A DNA stretch of 64,000 nucleotides. Source: Polytrichum commune. Taxonomy: Eukaryota; Streptophyta; Polytrichopsida; Polytrichales; Polytrichaceae. Positions 11,950 through 23,991 of this stretch are shown one piece after another. The position numbers were made by a program, and so were the translations under genes. A model generated the notes under the pieces. That model saw nothing but the letters and a program-made list of their open reading frames with translations. It made no database searches and had not been told where the DNA came from. Within the stretch, counting starts at the first letter, position 1; each line of letters opens with the position of its first letter. The stretch is from positions 36,102,527 to 36,166,526 of the forward strand of contig OX485808.1 in NCBI GenBank assembly GCA_950295325.1. The letters run 5' to 3'.

Positions 11950-12425
11950 GTTTCCTGGATGAATGTGCGTTGTGGTCCGCAGTTTGAAACTGCCCCACCG
12001 CACGGAGGGGCTAGCACCTATTTGTGGTCGGTGGATGAATGAATCGGTTTGGGTGGGATGAAAACCGCCCTCGACGGGTCCCGCGGTTTGAAAAAGCCCG
12101 CCCACCCCGAACGGAACGGGTCGGATAGTCGTTACCTAATGAACAGGACCTTTCGGAATGGATGAATAAGTCAGGATGAAAGAGTCCCAGCTTCACGGGA
12201 CCCACGGACGAGAGTTTGAGATGGAAGATGCCCATGGATGAATGGTTGTATGGAGGGACGGGTAAAACGTGGCGTGAGGGCCTTTAATGTTGACGGCCCG
12301 CAACCCATGGGAAGGATTCCCACGGATGAAATATTGGATGACCCAGCCATAGTTGTGTGGATGAATACGCATTCAGCCACCATATTGAAGGGTCCAATAG
12401 ATGAAAAGGGATGAAATCTTGCAGA
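11950..12425 (+). repeat. GC-richer tract with interspersed GGATGAA motifs
   Basis: GGATGAA or close variants occur about a dozen times in under 500 bp at irregular spacing. They sit in unusually GC-rich, CpG-containing sequence (for example GGGTCCCGCGGTTTG). A similar tract is at 20330-20560. Open frames across it look incidental. Confidence 0.55.
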
Positions 12426-12563
12426 TGAAAAAGTCCTAGCTGTCTCTTATGTGGTCAGGTGGGAGAATAAATGTGGATTTGCATGAAAGGGATGGAAAGT
12501 CATAAGAGCTGAATAAGGGCCACTTCACAAGTTCACACATAAGCCACGAGCCGTGACCTTGTA

Positions 12564-14303
12564 CACCCTAACCTTGATAATGTCACACCCTCCGTTTCAC
12601 CAAAAAGTGTGATATAAACAAGGTGTGACATACTTGATAATGTCACATTTTGTGCATAATGTGATATTATCAAAAAAAAATGTAGAAAATCAAAATTTAA
12701 TTACAATTTAAAAAATAAATAAAAAATACGAGACTTCAATGTTTACCAATGTAAAATCTAATTCAAAATTGTGAATAACAACAAGAGCACATCATAATGT
12801 GTCATTGAGATCAGGTAAAGACCTCTCACTAGAGACAAAGAAGCTTCTAATGTCACATTGTTTTGTTGATGTTAAATGTGCAACACCAATTCTAATGAGT
12901 TTGTCATGGATTTTTTCCATTTCTAACAACTCATGAGTGCTGAAAATCTGAGAACCTTGACTAGCCATAAAATTCAAAACATCTTTAGCATATTTTTGTG
13001 CATCGCTTAGCTTCACTACTTTAGACTCATCATCACTGCTATCAACAATCAATGGGTCCACTTCCATGGAATCAAGAACTTGTTCGCCATCTTGCACTAA
13101 TTGCACAAACTCCTCAGTAGAAAATTCCACCTCAAAATCATCTTCACCTTCCATGTTTATGTACTCCAAAGGACAAAGCTTTTCTACAGGCTTGCCTTCA
13201 ACATCCAAACCCAAATTTAATGCGGCGATGAGTCTACCCAATTCCAAAGTTGCTTCCTCCATTTTGGACTTCATACGTTCATCAAGATTGTTTATATCTG
13301 CATTCCACTCTGCAGGCAATATGGCGGACTTTCTCCAACAATTTCTAATGGTTTGATCATCTAATTCATGCCATGCCGCCACACACCATAGCATAGCTTG
13401 AAATACATCAACATTCAATTTCCCCAAATCTTCATTTGAGTTGTTATCAATTTGTTGCAAAGTCTAGGCAACAAGCTTGCGCTTATAGCACATTTTGAAT
13501 GCTGCAATCACTCCTTGATCCAAAGGCTGAACAACTGAAGTCACATTTGGTGGAAGGAACAAGATAGTGATATGGGAGAGTACAAAAGCATGAAACCCAT
13601 CTATAACTTTCTTGACCTCATCATGAATATCATGGCTTCCTGCATTATCCATAATAATGCAAATCTTTATGTCTTTCAATGCCATTCTTCGGTTCTCACT
13701 CTTCACCCAATGTGTAAAAACATCACCATTCATCCAGGCTGAATTGTTAGAATTATAGTGTACTATCCTATTTGGATCAAAATTCCGAGGAAAACATCTG
13801 GGACGCGCTGCTTTGTGAATGAAAACAAGCTTCAATTGCTCCTTCCTTGAGATATTAGTGCAAAGCCCCAATGTCACACGGTCCTTCTTTTTCTTATTTC
13901 ATTTCGCCTTCCCAATATTCAAAGTCTTATAAGGAGAGGCTCTATAATACAAACCTGTCTCATCATACGATGCATACGATGCAGGCGGAGCTGCGAGAAG
14001 TTGATCTGCGAGAGAAACCGTTGCTTCTTCGGCACATGAGATTCAAGAACCCAAGATTCAAGCGGAAGCAGGTGAAGATGCCGACGTCATCCATAGAATT
14101 TGTTGTCCATCCGGCCTTTTTTCATCCATGTTACTTGTTATTATCACACTTACACTACAAATTTTGAAAAAAAAATGTGACATTATCAAGGGTGATAGTG
14201 ATGATAACGAGGGAGTTTTACACTATGGAAATCGGTTTCAAACTTTTAGGTGACAATATCAAGGTGTTCTATTAACAAGTGTGATATTATCAAGGTTAGG
14301 GTG
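12564..14303. mobile_element. pogo/Tigger-like Tc1-mariner element, 1,740 bp
   Basis: Terminal inverted repeats begin CACCCTAACCTTGATAAT at both ends and are flanked by TA (12562-12563 and 14304-14305). The motif TTGATAATRTCAC recurs several times inside each end, as expected of transposase-binding subterminal repeats. It encodes a broken DDE transposase on the minus strand. The host sequence without the insertion survives at 56767-57370, where the single target TA is intact. Confidence 0.88.
12792..13987 (-). pseudogene. Broken pogo/Tigger-like DDE transposase
   Basis: One minus-strand reading frame carries a DDE_1-type catalytic domain. The first Asp is in YDETGLYYR (about 13950-13970), the second in IIMDNAGSH, and the third in NVTSVVQPLDQGVI. 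Two in-frame stops break it, TGA at 13899-13901 and TAG at 13464-13466. After the TAG the frame continues for about 220 acidic residues to a stop at 12792-12794. The N-terminal helix-turn-helix/CENP-B-type DNA-binding half expected of the family is not recognisable, and the frame is closed upstream of the first Asp. It is therefore not functional as it stands. About 42 residues separate the second and third Asp, more than the roughly 32-36 I expect for Tigger proteins. Confidence 0.85.
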
Positions 14304-14810
14304 TAATGGTGAGGGCCCCTTGACTCTCATCCGAAGGCCGTACCATGGGTGTTGGGAAAGCCGTTTTATGTAGTCATGGGCCCTCAAGCATAGTGTGAAG
14401 TGAGAATGGACCATGTTGCGGGACCATTGCATATTTTGTTGGCGGAAAAAGAGGGGAGGATTTGGTTAAATATAATATGTCTCAAACTGATATCAATTTA
14501 AGAGAATTATTTGGTGGTGTTTGTATGTACTGGAATTTATCATGGTATATGTTATAGAATATGTCCTGCAATTTGTCCTATTGAAAAAAACATTAAAAAA
14601 ATCATGGTCTACCAGCAAACCATGCACCCTTATCCATGACCTACCATATAGGACTCCATGTAGACTTCTCATCCACGGACTTATATGTGGGCCTTGAGGC
14701 CTTCACCTCCTAGTGTGAAGTGAACTTGGATGCTCTCCACCTTTTCGACCAATGAGAGCTCTTACATTGCCATGGTCACGGGCCTTCAGCCTTGTGTGTG
14801 AAGGCCCTAA

Positions 14811-15293
14811 TATTTGAAGACCTCTCATGCACTGATTTTATTTCAAATTGGCTACAACCATTGGAATGACGAAGCCACATGTAGATGATTTAGAGAATTT
14901 TACATTCAAATTTATACTCGTTCAATGAGAAGTTGGTAATTTCATCCAAATTTTATGATGTTTAGGGGATTTTGGTTCTTTCATCCACAAAATCATAGAA
15001 TTATTGTAGAATATTATACCAGCAGTACATAGCCAAATTAAAAAAAATCATTGCTCTTTTGTATCCGCGTCATTGAGGTGTTGTGAACGCCTTCCCGTAT
15101 GATCGTGGGGAAATGCGAGGTCCACCGTTGATTTGAGTTGCGCTAATTTAAAGGCTAAAACGATGCCCAACTCCCGGCGCCTCTCCCTGGTCGAACAAAG
15201 CTCACGAAACCTCGGATTGGATGTAAATTCCACCTCCATGGATCAACAAACATTTTCATCCATAGTTTGGATGAACAAATCTCATTCAAACTA
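14811..15293. other. Intergenic, nothing recognised
   Basis: Holds no recognisable gene. Scattered TTCATCCA and TGGATGAA motifs are present, as in the tract at 11950-12425. Confidence 0.5.
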
Positions 15294-15775
15294 CACCCTA
15301 TACTCCGTAATATCAACCTCCATAATGTCACACACTCTCTAATATCCCGAAACCTGAGGGAACGGATGTTTGTAGTTCAAATCTCACTCCTAATTGTCAT
15401 ATTTCTCTCTCTTATATCACAAAATTTGTCATTAATGCAAACCACCAAAGAAGTCAACCCACACCCTCAAATTGCGCCATGTGTCAACATGTGGAGTGTC
15501 ACCTTCTCATTCTCATTCTTATTCTTATGCCACTTGTTGAATGTTGGTGCATGCGTCCGCCACATCGCCCAGGAAGACCAAGTGGAGTGGACCACACTAG
15601 CGTAGATGATAGGAGAATGAATTCAAATTGTCCTCACATCTCCTTTGTGTTATTCCATAATGTCACATGCTACAATAATTATGTAGTATCACGCATCCAT
15701 GTTAACACTGCAAAACTCTCTAATATCACGTGCACTTTTGGTTGCCACATGTGAGATACTACGGAGGTTAGAGTG
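15294..15775. mobile_element. MITE related to the pogo-like element
   Basis: Ends CACCCTATACTCCGTAATAT and the inverse of CACTCTAACCTCCGTAGTAT, flanked by TA (15292-15293 and 15776-15777). It is non-coding. An internal segment around CTTTGTGTTATTCCATAATG is found inverted in the element at 32430-32787. The ends resemble those of the transposase-bearing element at 12564, so it is probably a non-autonomous relative. Confidence 0.75.
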
Positions 15776-15777
15776 TA

Positions 15778-17087
15778 ACTTGCATGGGGGATGGTGGTGT
15801 GATTCGAATCCACAATCCTTCCTCTCCAAAGTCTTTGTAGATGGCGCTAGCCATGGGCCCCCAAGCCCCCACAGAAGTCTGATCGAGAATTAAACCTATA
15901 TATAAATGGTTGCACGGGAGCTTTTGCACAAAGTATGGGACGTTCACAAAGGGTTCAATAAGTTCCCAATGATGTTCCCCTTTGGGAACATCCCAAACTC
16001 CCGTATAACCGTTGATGGAAATCAATAGCCTCAACCCTCAAATGTTGTTTTTTCATCCGTCATATCTTATTTGAACAATTTTCGATTATACTGCCCCAGT
16101 TGGATGCCCCACTTGCTTCTCACTATAGGATTCATGTTCTGGGATTCATGCTTTTGTGAACGGATGGTTAGGATGTGGTATGCCCCTGACCACACAATCT
16201 CCATTCATAACACTCAATGACATGGTTCATGTGTCATGTGGATCGCTGAATAGTCTTACTAGTGCACGTGGAGATTGTTAATTTGGTCCACTTTAATGAT
16301 GTAGTCATGGTGGAATTAACATGGGCCCTCTGTCTTTCCCTACGTCTTCTTGAAGGTTTATGACCAACACTTCACATAAAATAAATAAGCATATGGGACC
16401 AAAAACAACATAAATAAAATAATAACCCATATTAATTTCTTAGAAAATTCGTTAATGCAGCCCACATTGATACTCGTTATGAGAGCTAATGTGGGTTCTA
16501 AGCAAATATCTGAGTTAACGACGACGAGACAAAAAAGGAAGATATTATCAAGCATGCTGATGCGAATGACGAGTATCATGTGGTTACACTTACAATCAAC
16601 CTTGTTGGCCATTACTATACCCTAGGATAGGCTTTGTAATAGCATAAATGGCACTAAATACCATAAACATTGTAGTTAGAGCTCAGACGTGAAGTAATAT
16701 CCTATTGTGCTTCAACTAAGATAAGCAAGGAAATCTCATTTTTATGGCATTAAGCTCATGCAAAATTTGTTATCGCGTTAATTTTCATTAGAAATAGTGA
16801 AACTTAGAAAATGTAAAGCCTTGTGAAAGTAGTTGTAGTTAGGTTTGTCTAAATTAAGTATGCTTGATTAATTTAGAACATATATATATATACTATATTA
16901 AGTTAAATTGACTTTGAAAATAGTATTAAATACCTTGAACTATGGATTCCTAGCACAATGAGTTTTTTTACATGAAATCAATATTTATCATATTTTATTC
17001 AAATTTATAGGGGTTTCAAGAGCCCTCAATATGAAATTTTAACACGGTCACCGTGTGCACTTGGTGTTGAGATTTACAAGCTACTTA
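15778..17087. other. Intergenic, nothing recognised
   Basis: AT-rich with short open frames. A fragment near 16645-16680 resembles one end of the CACTACACC MITE family. No gene recognised. Confidence 0.5.
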
Positions 17088-17550
17088 GGGCTGCTTCAAG
17101 CACTCTCATTGGTAGAAAAGGCGGAGCCGGTCCAACTTCGCTTCACACTGCACTTGAGGGACCAATGGAGTATGTAAATGCAAGATGGATGTAAAATCTA
17201 CATGGATTCCTACATGTCATCAAATGGATCATGTTTCATGGTCACTTGGATTATTTTGAAAAACCACCTCTTGGAGGTAGGTCTAACACAAAACCAGGAG
17301 ACCATGGCACTCCAAACGCTCACAAGTGATGGTTTATTCTATTTTATCATGTGTGAGGACCCTGCATGAATAGATTTCATTGAAATAGCATTTGGTTGAG
17401 GGCTCAGTCACATATAACTTCACACTACACTTGAGCATATGTGACCACACTACATGATTTTGAAGGTGTCTTGGGACGGCCTTTGGACACCTTCTTTTGG
17501 GCTCTCACAATTTCACGGTCACGGCTCTTGGCTCATGTGTGAAGTGGCCC
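17088..17550. mobile_element. Tourist-like MITE, 463 bp
   Basis: Starts GGGCTGCTTCAAGCACTCTC, ends CATGTGTGAAGTGGCCC, and is flanked by TTA on both sides (17085-17087 and 17551-17553). The interior matches the Tourist-like copies at 12517, 52370 and 56767 in inverted orientation. Non-coding. Confidence 0.75.
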
Positions 17551-17929
17551 TTATGATGTCCATTGATTACGTCTTCAAACTTTTGATCAAATATATTTTA
17601 TCTTGTTTTCATCCATCTATTGCTTTGCCCTCCATCCACGTCACCATTTATCCACCTTTCAAAATGACGTTATGGTAGAAAACAATGCTCATATAATAAG
17701 TCCATTATAGGTTGTATTGAGGGTACGGAGTAGACAATAGAACACGATTCTATTCCGTAACATTTGCAGTTACGATGTAGATGAAGCTTTTGAAATGCTA
17801 AGTAACATATCTATACTGGACAATAACAAATGCCCAGTCAATAACATTAAATACTCCGGACCGGTAGAGATTCACCACTCTCCAAAATCTCCTTTAGGAA
17901 AAACAAGAAAGAATGTAGGGTCACTTATA

Positions 17930-18146
17930 TATATCGTATTTAAGGTCACTTACTATTTGGAATTACGCTATGCTACAACTATTTCCTGTATATGTCATTT
18001 TTGGCCAACGAAGATCAACTTGGTTGTTTGTACATTATAGAACATTAACATCTTTACTTGTAATATAATTACATTTGTAGTAAAAATACATAGCATCATG
18101 TAACTTCAAATAGTAAGTGACACTAGATACAACATTTAGTGTAGTG
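17930..18146. mobile_element. MITE of the CACTACACC family
   Basis: Contains GGTCACTTACTATTTGG near the left end and CAAATAGTAAGTGACACTAG near the right, ending TTTAGTGTAGTG. It is closely related along its length to 59572-59798. The left boundary is approximate. Confidence 0.6.
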
Positions 18147-20329
18147 TTTGTTGTACAATGGACAAAGTATGCATGCCACAAAATCCACCATGACACACAC
18201 ACACACACACATTACACACATCCATACATATAAGAATATAATTATTGTATTTTTATCCTTGTTTATCCATAACACATGTTTTTCTTTTTTCTTTTCAAAG
18301 ATTGTGTCTCATCGACATTGATCATCTATGACCTTTACAACATTACTTAACATATGTACAGTGTTCAACATGCCTCTAGTGGGTCCATAAATATTGTATT
18401 TTGTGCCCATATTGTTCCTTTTTTTCCGGTTGTTGTAGATTAATGCTGAATCTTGGAGTTGGTAGGTGGGAGGAGCAACAACATGTCCTTCCATGGTGTT
18501 TTGTAACCAATGCCCACAAGTTGACAAATGAAGCTCACTACCTTATATAAATGTCTAACTTGCTAGCAAAGGAACCAAAATATTGCTTATAAACTCCACT
18601 AAGTCACCAACTTGTCACCATGCGAATTGTACCCTAACCCTAAAGACCAAAACAAGCAAGCATGAAAGATTGTTCTCATGAAAGAAAGGGGGCAAAAAAC
18701 ACATAAAAACAACAATTACCACCCTCGTGAGTGTGGATGAGTTTAATGTGGGTTCTAAAGAAGTGTTGTGGTCCACGCTAATAGTGTTGTTTAGTGTACT
18801 ACTCCTCTTTACAGAAGGAGAATTGGACACAACATCTTGGATAAGTAGAAATATTTGTAAAGTCTTCCAAGCATGCACAAAACTATCAGTTTCATGCCTA
18901 TTTGGAGGACTTTTCTATTTGAAAACTATGAAATGGGCCAGAGATATGGACCTCTATTATGAAATATGGGCAAAAGTTTTATGATGTCACTTTAATGAGA
19001 CTATAGACTTTGTGTGTTGAAATTGAGAAGTTTTGGAGGGAGGTTGGAAAACCCTCCTCCCCCTTCCCTTTGTAATCATCATTCTCTCCTCATTATGCAA
19101 CTTACATGTGAGTGAAGAGTGATTAACTTTGAGGTTTGGATAATTTGAGAACATGCTTGTTATTGGGTATTTTGGAGAACGAATGATACCAAGCTCTAGC
19201 ACACCATGGTATCTTAAGATCCTTCAATCAACCATTAGAAACTTCAGCAACATGGGGCATGTGTATCCATTTAAGCTTAGGGTATGCTTGCATGGTAGTG
19301 TAGATTTTTGGGCAATGTGAACTTGGAAACTTTGGCACTAATATCAAACCATGTAATCCATCAACACTTAGAGTTTGTTTCAACTTCTTTGATAAATTCG
19401 GGTTTATTATCACTCCTTTGGTATCGGCACTTCAAAATATGACCTCGAAGTGCATGCCACTATGTTCAAAAAAAATAAATTTAACAAGATCATTCTTTTT
19501 GTACGAGCCTAATGCCACAAAAACGAGATCATGGAGGCAATATCTCAATTTATGATGAATTTCTCAAAAAAAACATATGCATTCATTAATGGATATACAT
19601 GTATACAAAAAGTGGCTAGTGTTGAGCGTGTGTTGATAATTACTTTTTTAAAGCTATCCCAACCATGAATGATCGCTCGTCCAGGAACATAAAAGTTATC
19701 AAAACTGGTCACCATTTTTTCATCCATAGAGACATAATATCCTCCAATTATGACTGATAACCAACTTGAATAAGTGGACGATGAGCCTTTGGATGGTTAT
19801 ATGGTCCAACGTGTACAATGTGTTTAGCCTAAAACCAAAGTATATTAAGGTAGAAATGTCATACACCGTGAACTACCCTCTACCCGTGTAGTAGACTTCT
19901 GTCAGTATAGTGAAGTGCCATTTCTAAAACTGATAATTGTGAGGCTGACAACTTGAAATGTGCGTACAGTCGATTTAGCCAAGTTTAGTCATGTTTGACT
20001 CCATCAATCACAGTTTGATGTACAAATGACTCAACTGGTTTAGGTGATGTTTTATGTGCAAATGAGCATTAATGTGTTCAATTTAAGAAGAATCTAGTGA
20101 ACAATAGACGGTTTGACAAACTTTCCACTTTGAAAAATTATAATTTTTTTTAAGGGAATAAAAATATGAAACAACTTGCATACTTCATGAATCCTTCTCT
20201 TCTATCTTGAGAAATTATCTCATGATTTTAAGACCATATCTTCAATGCGAATCACCTTATTTTCAAGGTGTATGGTATCCCTACCTTACACGTCCTGCCA
20301 ATGGTTGAGTTTACATGCAATGCCACCAA
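18147..20329. other. Intergenic, nothing recognised
   Basis: Contains a (CA)n microsatellite at 18193-18210 and AT-rich sequence with only short, unrecognised open frames. Confidence 0.5.
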
Positions 20330-20560
20330 CCAAGGCGGAAGGGAGGATAATGTGGATGAACGTAGGATGAAAGTCGCACCGGCTAACCATTGGATGAACG
20401 CAGCCGTGAGATACTTTCATACGAATGTGGAGTGAAGGGCTCCTGAATTTTGAATGATCGACATGGACGAATGCGGATGAAATACGGTGGACGGAAGTGC
20501 GCCCAGGAAGGGGAGAAACGGGTAAAATGGATGAGCGTCTGTAGATGAAATCGTCGGTGT
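20330..20560 (+). repeat. Second GGATGAA-rich tract
   Basis: Variants of GGATGAA or GATGAACG recur about eight times in 230 bp of GC-richer sequence. It resembles the tract at 11950-12425 in motif and composition. Confidence 0.5.
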
Positions 20561-20929
20561 CTCCTGTAGTGTCGACAGGGTAAGCTATGGCTATAGCCCT
20601 GGCGGAAGCCTGCAAAGCCAGCCAGAAGAGAGCGCCAGGCCAGCAGCCAGCTCCTCGCACGCATTTATGACGCTAAACCCTTACTTTTGCGATGCGTTTT
20701 TCGATTAGGAATGTGCACAGGCATCTTTCGCAGAGCGATCTGCAATAATTAACTTGTTATCATCTCGCCGCACGGCCACAACAGCACACAGACTAACTTA
20801 AACTTAGTTTGTGTGTAGTGACAAGTGACTCTCTCTCCCAAGGGGGCATGTGCTTCGCCATCCGTCCGTGCTGCTCGTGACCTGCTTTCCGTTTGGTCCG
20901 CTTGCGACATTCTGCTTTTCCAAGTGTGC

Positions 20930-21500
20930 AGCCTCGTCTTTTGGAGTTTAGGCGGTTGAGACATCGCGTGGCAGAGGACGGCTTTGGTTACATTGCTTTT
21001 TGGAATTTAGTGTTTGATCACCTCGTGCAGGAGAAAACCGGTTATCTGTCAACGTCGCGTTATATTCAAGCTCCTTCTGAAGCTATTTCGTCTGATCACT
21101 AAGCTGTTACTCTTTTGCCTTGTCGGCGACTCTTTTTTTTTTTTGGTCTCTTGTTAAAGCGCATCTGTGCTCGTCATTTCTCGCGAAATGCTTTCATTCT
21201 TCAGTGCCTTTCTTCTCCTCTTTCTTGGAGTCTAGACGGTTGGGAGGTCGCCTGACAGAGGACGGCTGTGGTCACATTGCTTTTAGTAATTGGAAGTTTG
21301 ATCACCTCCTGCAGGGAGAAAAATCTGTTATCTGTCAACGTTGCGTCGTTGTGAAGCTGGTTTTGAAGCTTATTTAGTCTGATCTCTAAGTTACTCTTTG
21401 CCTTGTCGGCGACTCCATTTTTCTGGCCGCTAAGGACAGCGCATCTGTCGAAATGCTTCCATTCTTCATTGCCTCCCTTCTCCTCTTCCTTGTAGTGACG
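20930..21500 (+). repeat. Diverged tandem repeat of about 290 bp, GC-richer, upstream of kinase copy 2
   Basis: Segment 20940-21115 (GTGGCAGAGGACGGCT to GCCTTGTCGGCGACTC) recurs at 21228-21416 with divergence, and the linker GCGCATCTGT...GAAATGCTT also repeats. Two and a half units are visible. The position and raised GC, before the leader-like sequence of the truncated kinase copy, suggest a former promoter or 5' leader. That role is inferred. Confidence 0.6.
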
Positions 21501-21829
21501 GTTGTCATAGTACCAGGCTTGATGCAGCAGAGTCAAGAGGTTGTGGACGAAGTAGTTGGCATGTGGCAGTTTCCCTCTGTGTTTGGAGCTTTGTCTGCGT
21601 TGGTGTTACTCCTAATCTGTATTCCCGGTGGTCCATTGGCGCCTGCTATGAACACTTTGAAAAATCTATGATACTTAGGCATGCTGCCCTACGTCTATCT
21701 AAGATCTTCTGTACATCCTGCTTAACTTACACTTGTCATTCATGGTGTTCAATCCCAACATTGAAGCTTCTGTGTCAACCGGATCAATCACCGCCAAACC
21801 AATCCAACCGTAGTACCAAGTAAGTATCC

Positions 21830-22690
21830 CCTTACAATCTCTTTAGAAAATGTTTGAATCTCTCTCTCTCTCTCTCTCCAAGTTAAGACACTCGAAACTT
21901 GATTTTATTAGCACTACTAAGCAACAGTAGTACAGTACCCCTCTCCCTTGGCATTTTGGGAGAGCTCCTTGAATTGAAACATCATGTAGACTAAGCCAAG
22001 CTACCCTCTCTTCAGTTCGTAGAGGGAGAAGGGTACTGAAGGAAACAGGATTGGGTGAGAATTGACACCTTGCGCCCAGTCTTTAGCAGCTCTACTCTAC
22101 TCATAAGACTTACTGGGTTGAGTTGAGCTAGGGTTTAAAGTGAATGAGATTCATATATTTTCTCACAGTAGTATCTTTGCCGAATATTAGATTTGTTTAA
22201 AATTATAGGCATACTGATTTGAAGCTTTGAAGATTTCTTGACAGAGTGTAAGTAATCCAGATCAAGGATTTTCTTCCATTTCTTTCCTCATTTCTAAGGC
22301 TGCATTCTACAGCAGCTCCAATCAGACTTACTTGGGGTCAAGTTTGAGGTATGCTATAAAATTGAAGAGCTTCATTTACTCTCTACGAATATAGTAGTGT
22401 CTTTGTTAGGTAGGTATGGCTGGAAATTGTAGGCATAGCGTTTTTGATGCTGAGTTTTCCGAACTTCTACCCACCATTGTGAATCCGGATCAATGTTGTG
22501 AGAATGGTACACAATTTCTACCATTCTTCTCAAATCTCAAATTGATAGCTACAGTAAAGGTTACCTCAAAACCTTGAACCCAATTCTTGTCCTCATGTGT
22601 GAGGCGGAAGTCTTCAGCAGCTCAAATCCGTGGGGTGAAGCTTGAGCTAGGCTGTAAGATCGAAGTATTTCACAGTATTACCTCTGTCGA
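21830..22690 (+). other. Leader-like flank of kinase copy 2
   Basis: Non-coding, with a (CT)n run at 21861-21878. Around 22425-22445 lies a degenerate version of the GTAGGCATAG / TTTTGATGCTGAG repeat found at 22716. No gene recognised. Confidence 0.45.
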
Positions 22691-22696
22691 ATTTTA

Positions 22697-23991
22697 GGGT
22701 TGGCTGAAAATTGTAGGCCTAGTGAAGTTTTGATGCTGAGTTGGCATAGTGAAATTTTGATGCTGAGTAGGCGTAGTGAGGTTTTGATGATGAGTTGGCA
22801 GTGGGTAAATTGAAGTAAATATTGTTGCATCATTTATCTCATTCTTCAGTTTGGTAGCTAGATTAAAGGCCAGCTGCAGTGATTGCACTCTCATTCACTC
22901 AGTCACTCACTCTTAACCTTTCAACTTGATGTGCAGTGATTGCATTCACTAAAGGCATCCTCCTTTCTGTGGATGTTGTGAAAAATAAATAAAATAAATT
23001 CTTGAGTGACATACCTTCGGAAACACAGATGGGTCTGCCAATTGATGAACAACAGCTCAAGGTTCCTCCTTTTCAAGACGTAAAAGTTCAATGCTGTCCT
23101 CGTTTGCGAAAGTGGGGTGAAGGGCCCATACGCATTTCCTTTGAGGGAAATATTGGGGTAGGGGAGTCTACAATTTTGAAGCTGCTTAGTTCACATCCCC
23201 AACTTCATCAGTTGAGTTTAACTCTTCTCCCTCATTTCTCATGTGTTCGCATTTTTCTATAGATAATCTCCAAAAGTTTCTATTTCACCTCAAAAAGAGT
23301 GTTTTGAGAATATTGCTTGGTGTTGTAGCATGAAGAATATTGCTTGTATGCCTAAGTTTTATGGCAAGGCATGTGTGATTGATTGCTTGGAAGTATCATG
23401 TTTTTTTTATTTTTTATTTTTTTATTTTTTTTACATTACTTGCTACAGCACCAAAAGAAACCAAACAGTTCTGGAGCAATAAAGGACAAAATAAAACATG
23501 GTATTCTTACAAAGCTGGTGGCAAATAATTCATGCAATCTTTCTATTCCAGTTGTCAGCAAGATGGCATATTCATGCTTGTTGTGGATGTTTTTCTAAGT
23601 TTTTGCAAGGTATGCAGGTGCTATTCTATTTGTTTTTCACGTTCTCCAACTTCTGCTGATTAGATTTACACAACGAAACTTGTGTTGCATTAGCAAATCC
23701 AAGATGGAGCTTCAGCAAAAATTGGATTGAAAATTGGACCTCCTGATTTAGTTATGGTTTCTGGAAGTGCATGTTTGTTGATTCCTTAACTGAATACACA
23801 GGTCCTCCCAATTATGTTCACTATTGGGTGTATAGTAGTTAATAAACTCTGAAGACATAGTACAATCTCTTTTAAACACTTGTCTTATGGTGTTTGCTCT
23901 TTGATCCTCACCAAACCAGACACCAATCATATATAAAATGCCTGATGAAGGAAAGCAACTGAATGACACTCACATACTTTATCAAATTATA
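22697..23991 (+). pseudogene. Truncated copy of the deoxynucleoside kinase 5' region
   Basis: Nearly collinear with 1-1290: the 27-bp array, leader, exon 1 and most of intron 1 are present. Relative to the intact gene, the start region has lost several bases including the original ATG; the next in-frame ATG is at 23029. The P-loop Lys codon is GAG (23164-23166), giving GNIGVGEST. The other exons are absent, and similarity stops near 23991, at the end of the inverted-end element 23607-23980. A kinase lacking the Walker-A Lys and all downstream domains cannot be active. It may still be transcribed if its promoter is upstream. Confidence 0.88.
23607..23980. mobile_element. MITE-like element in the truncated kinase copy
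   Basis: Duplicate of the element at 901-1280, with ends AAGGTATGCAGGTGC and GACACTCACATACTTT. It marks the right limit of the duplicated block. Confidence 0.6.

Larger units (their letters stand above)
12517..14807. mobile_element. Tourist-like element split by a pogo-like insertion
   Basis: Ends are GGGCCACTTCACAAG and TGTGTGAAGGCCC, flanked by TAA on both sides (12514-12516 and 14808-14810). Without the insertion at 12564-14303 it would be about 550 bp and closely match the uninterrupted copy at 56767-57370. Short GGCC-type ends and 3-bp TAA duplications fit Tourist/PIF-Harbinger MITEs. Non-coding in itself. Confidence 0.8.

Noticed and set aside
20286-20664. Overlapping minus-strand open frames in GC-rich DNA
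   Set aside because: They overlap each other in different frames across the GGATGAA-rich tract, so they are likely incidental to composition.
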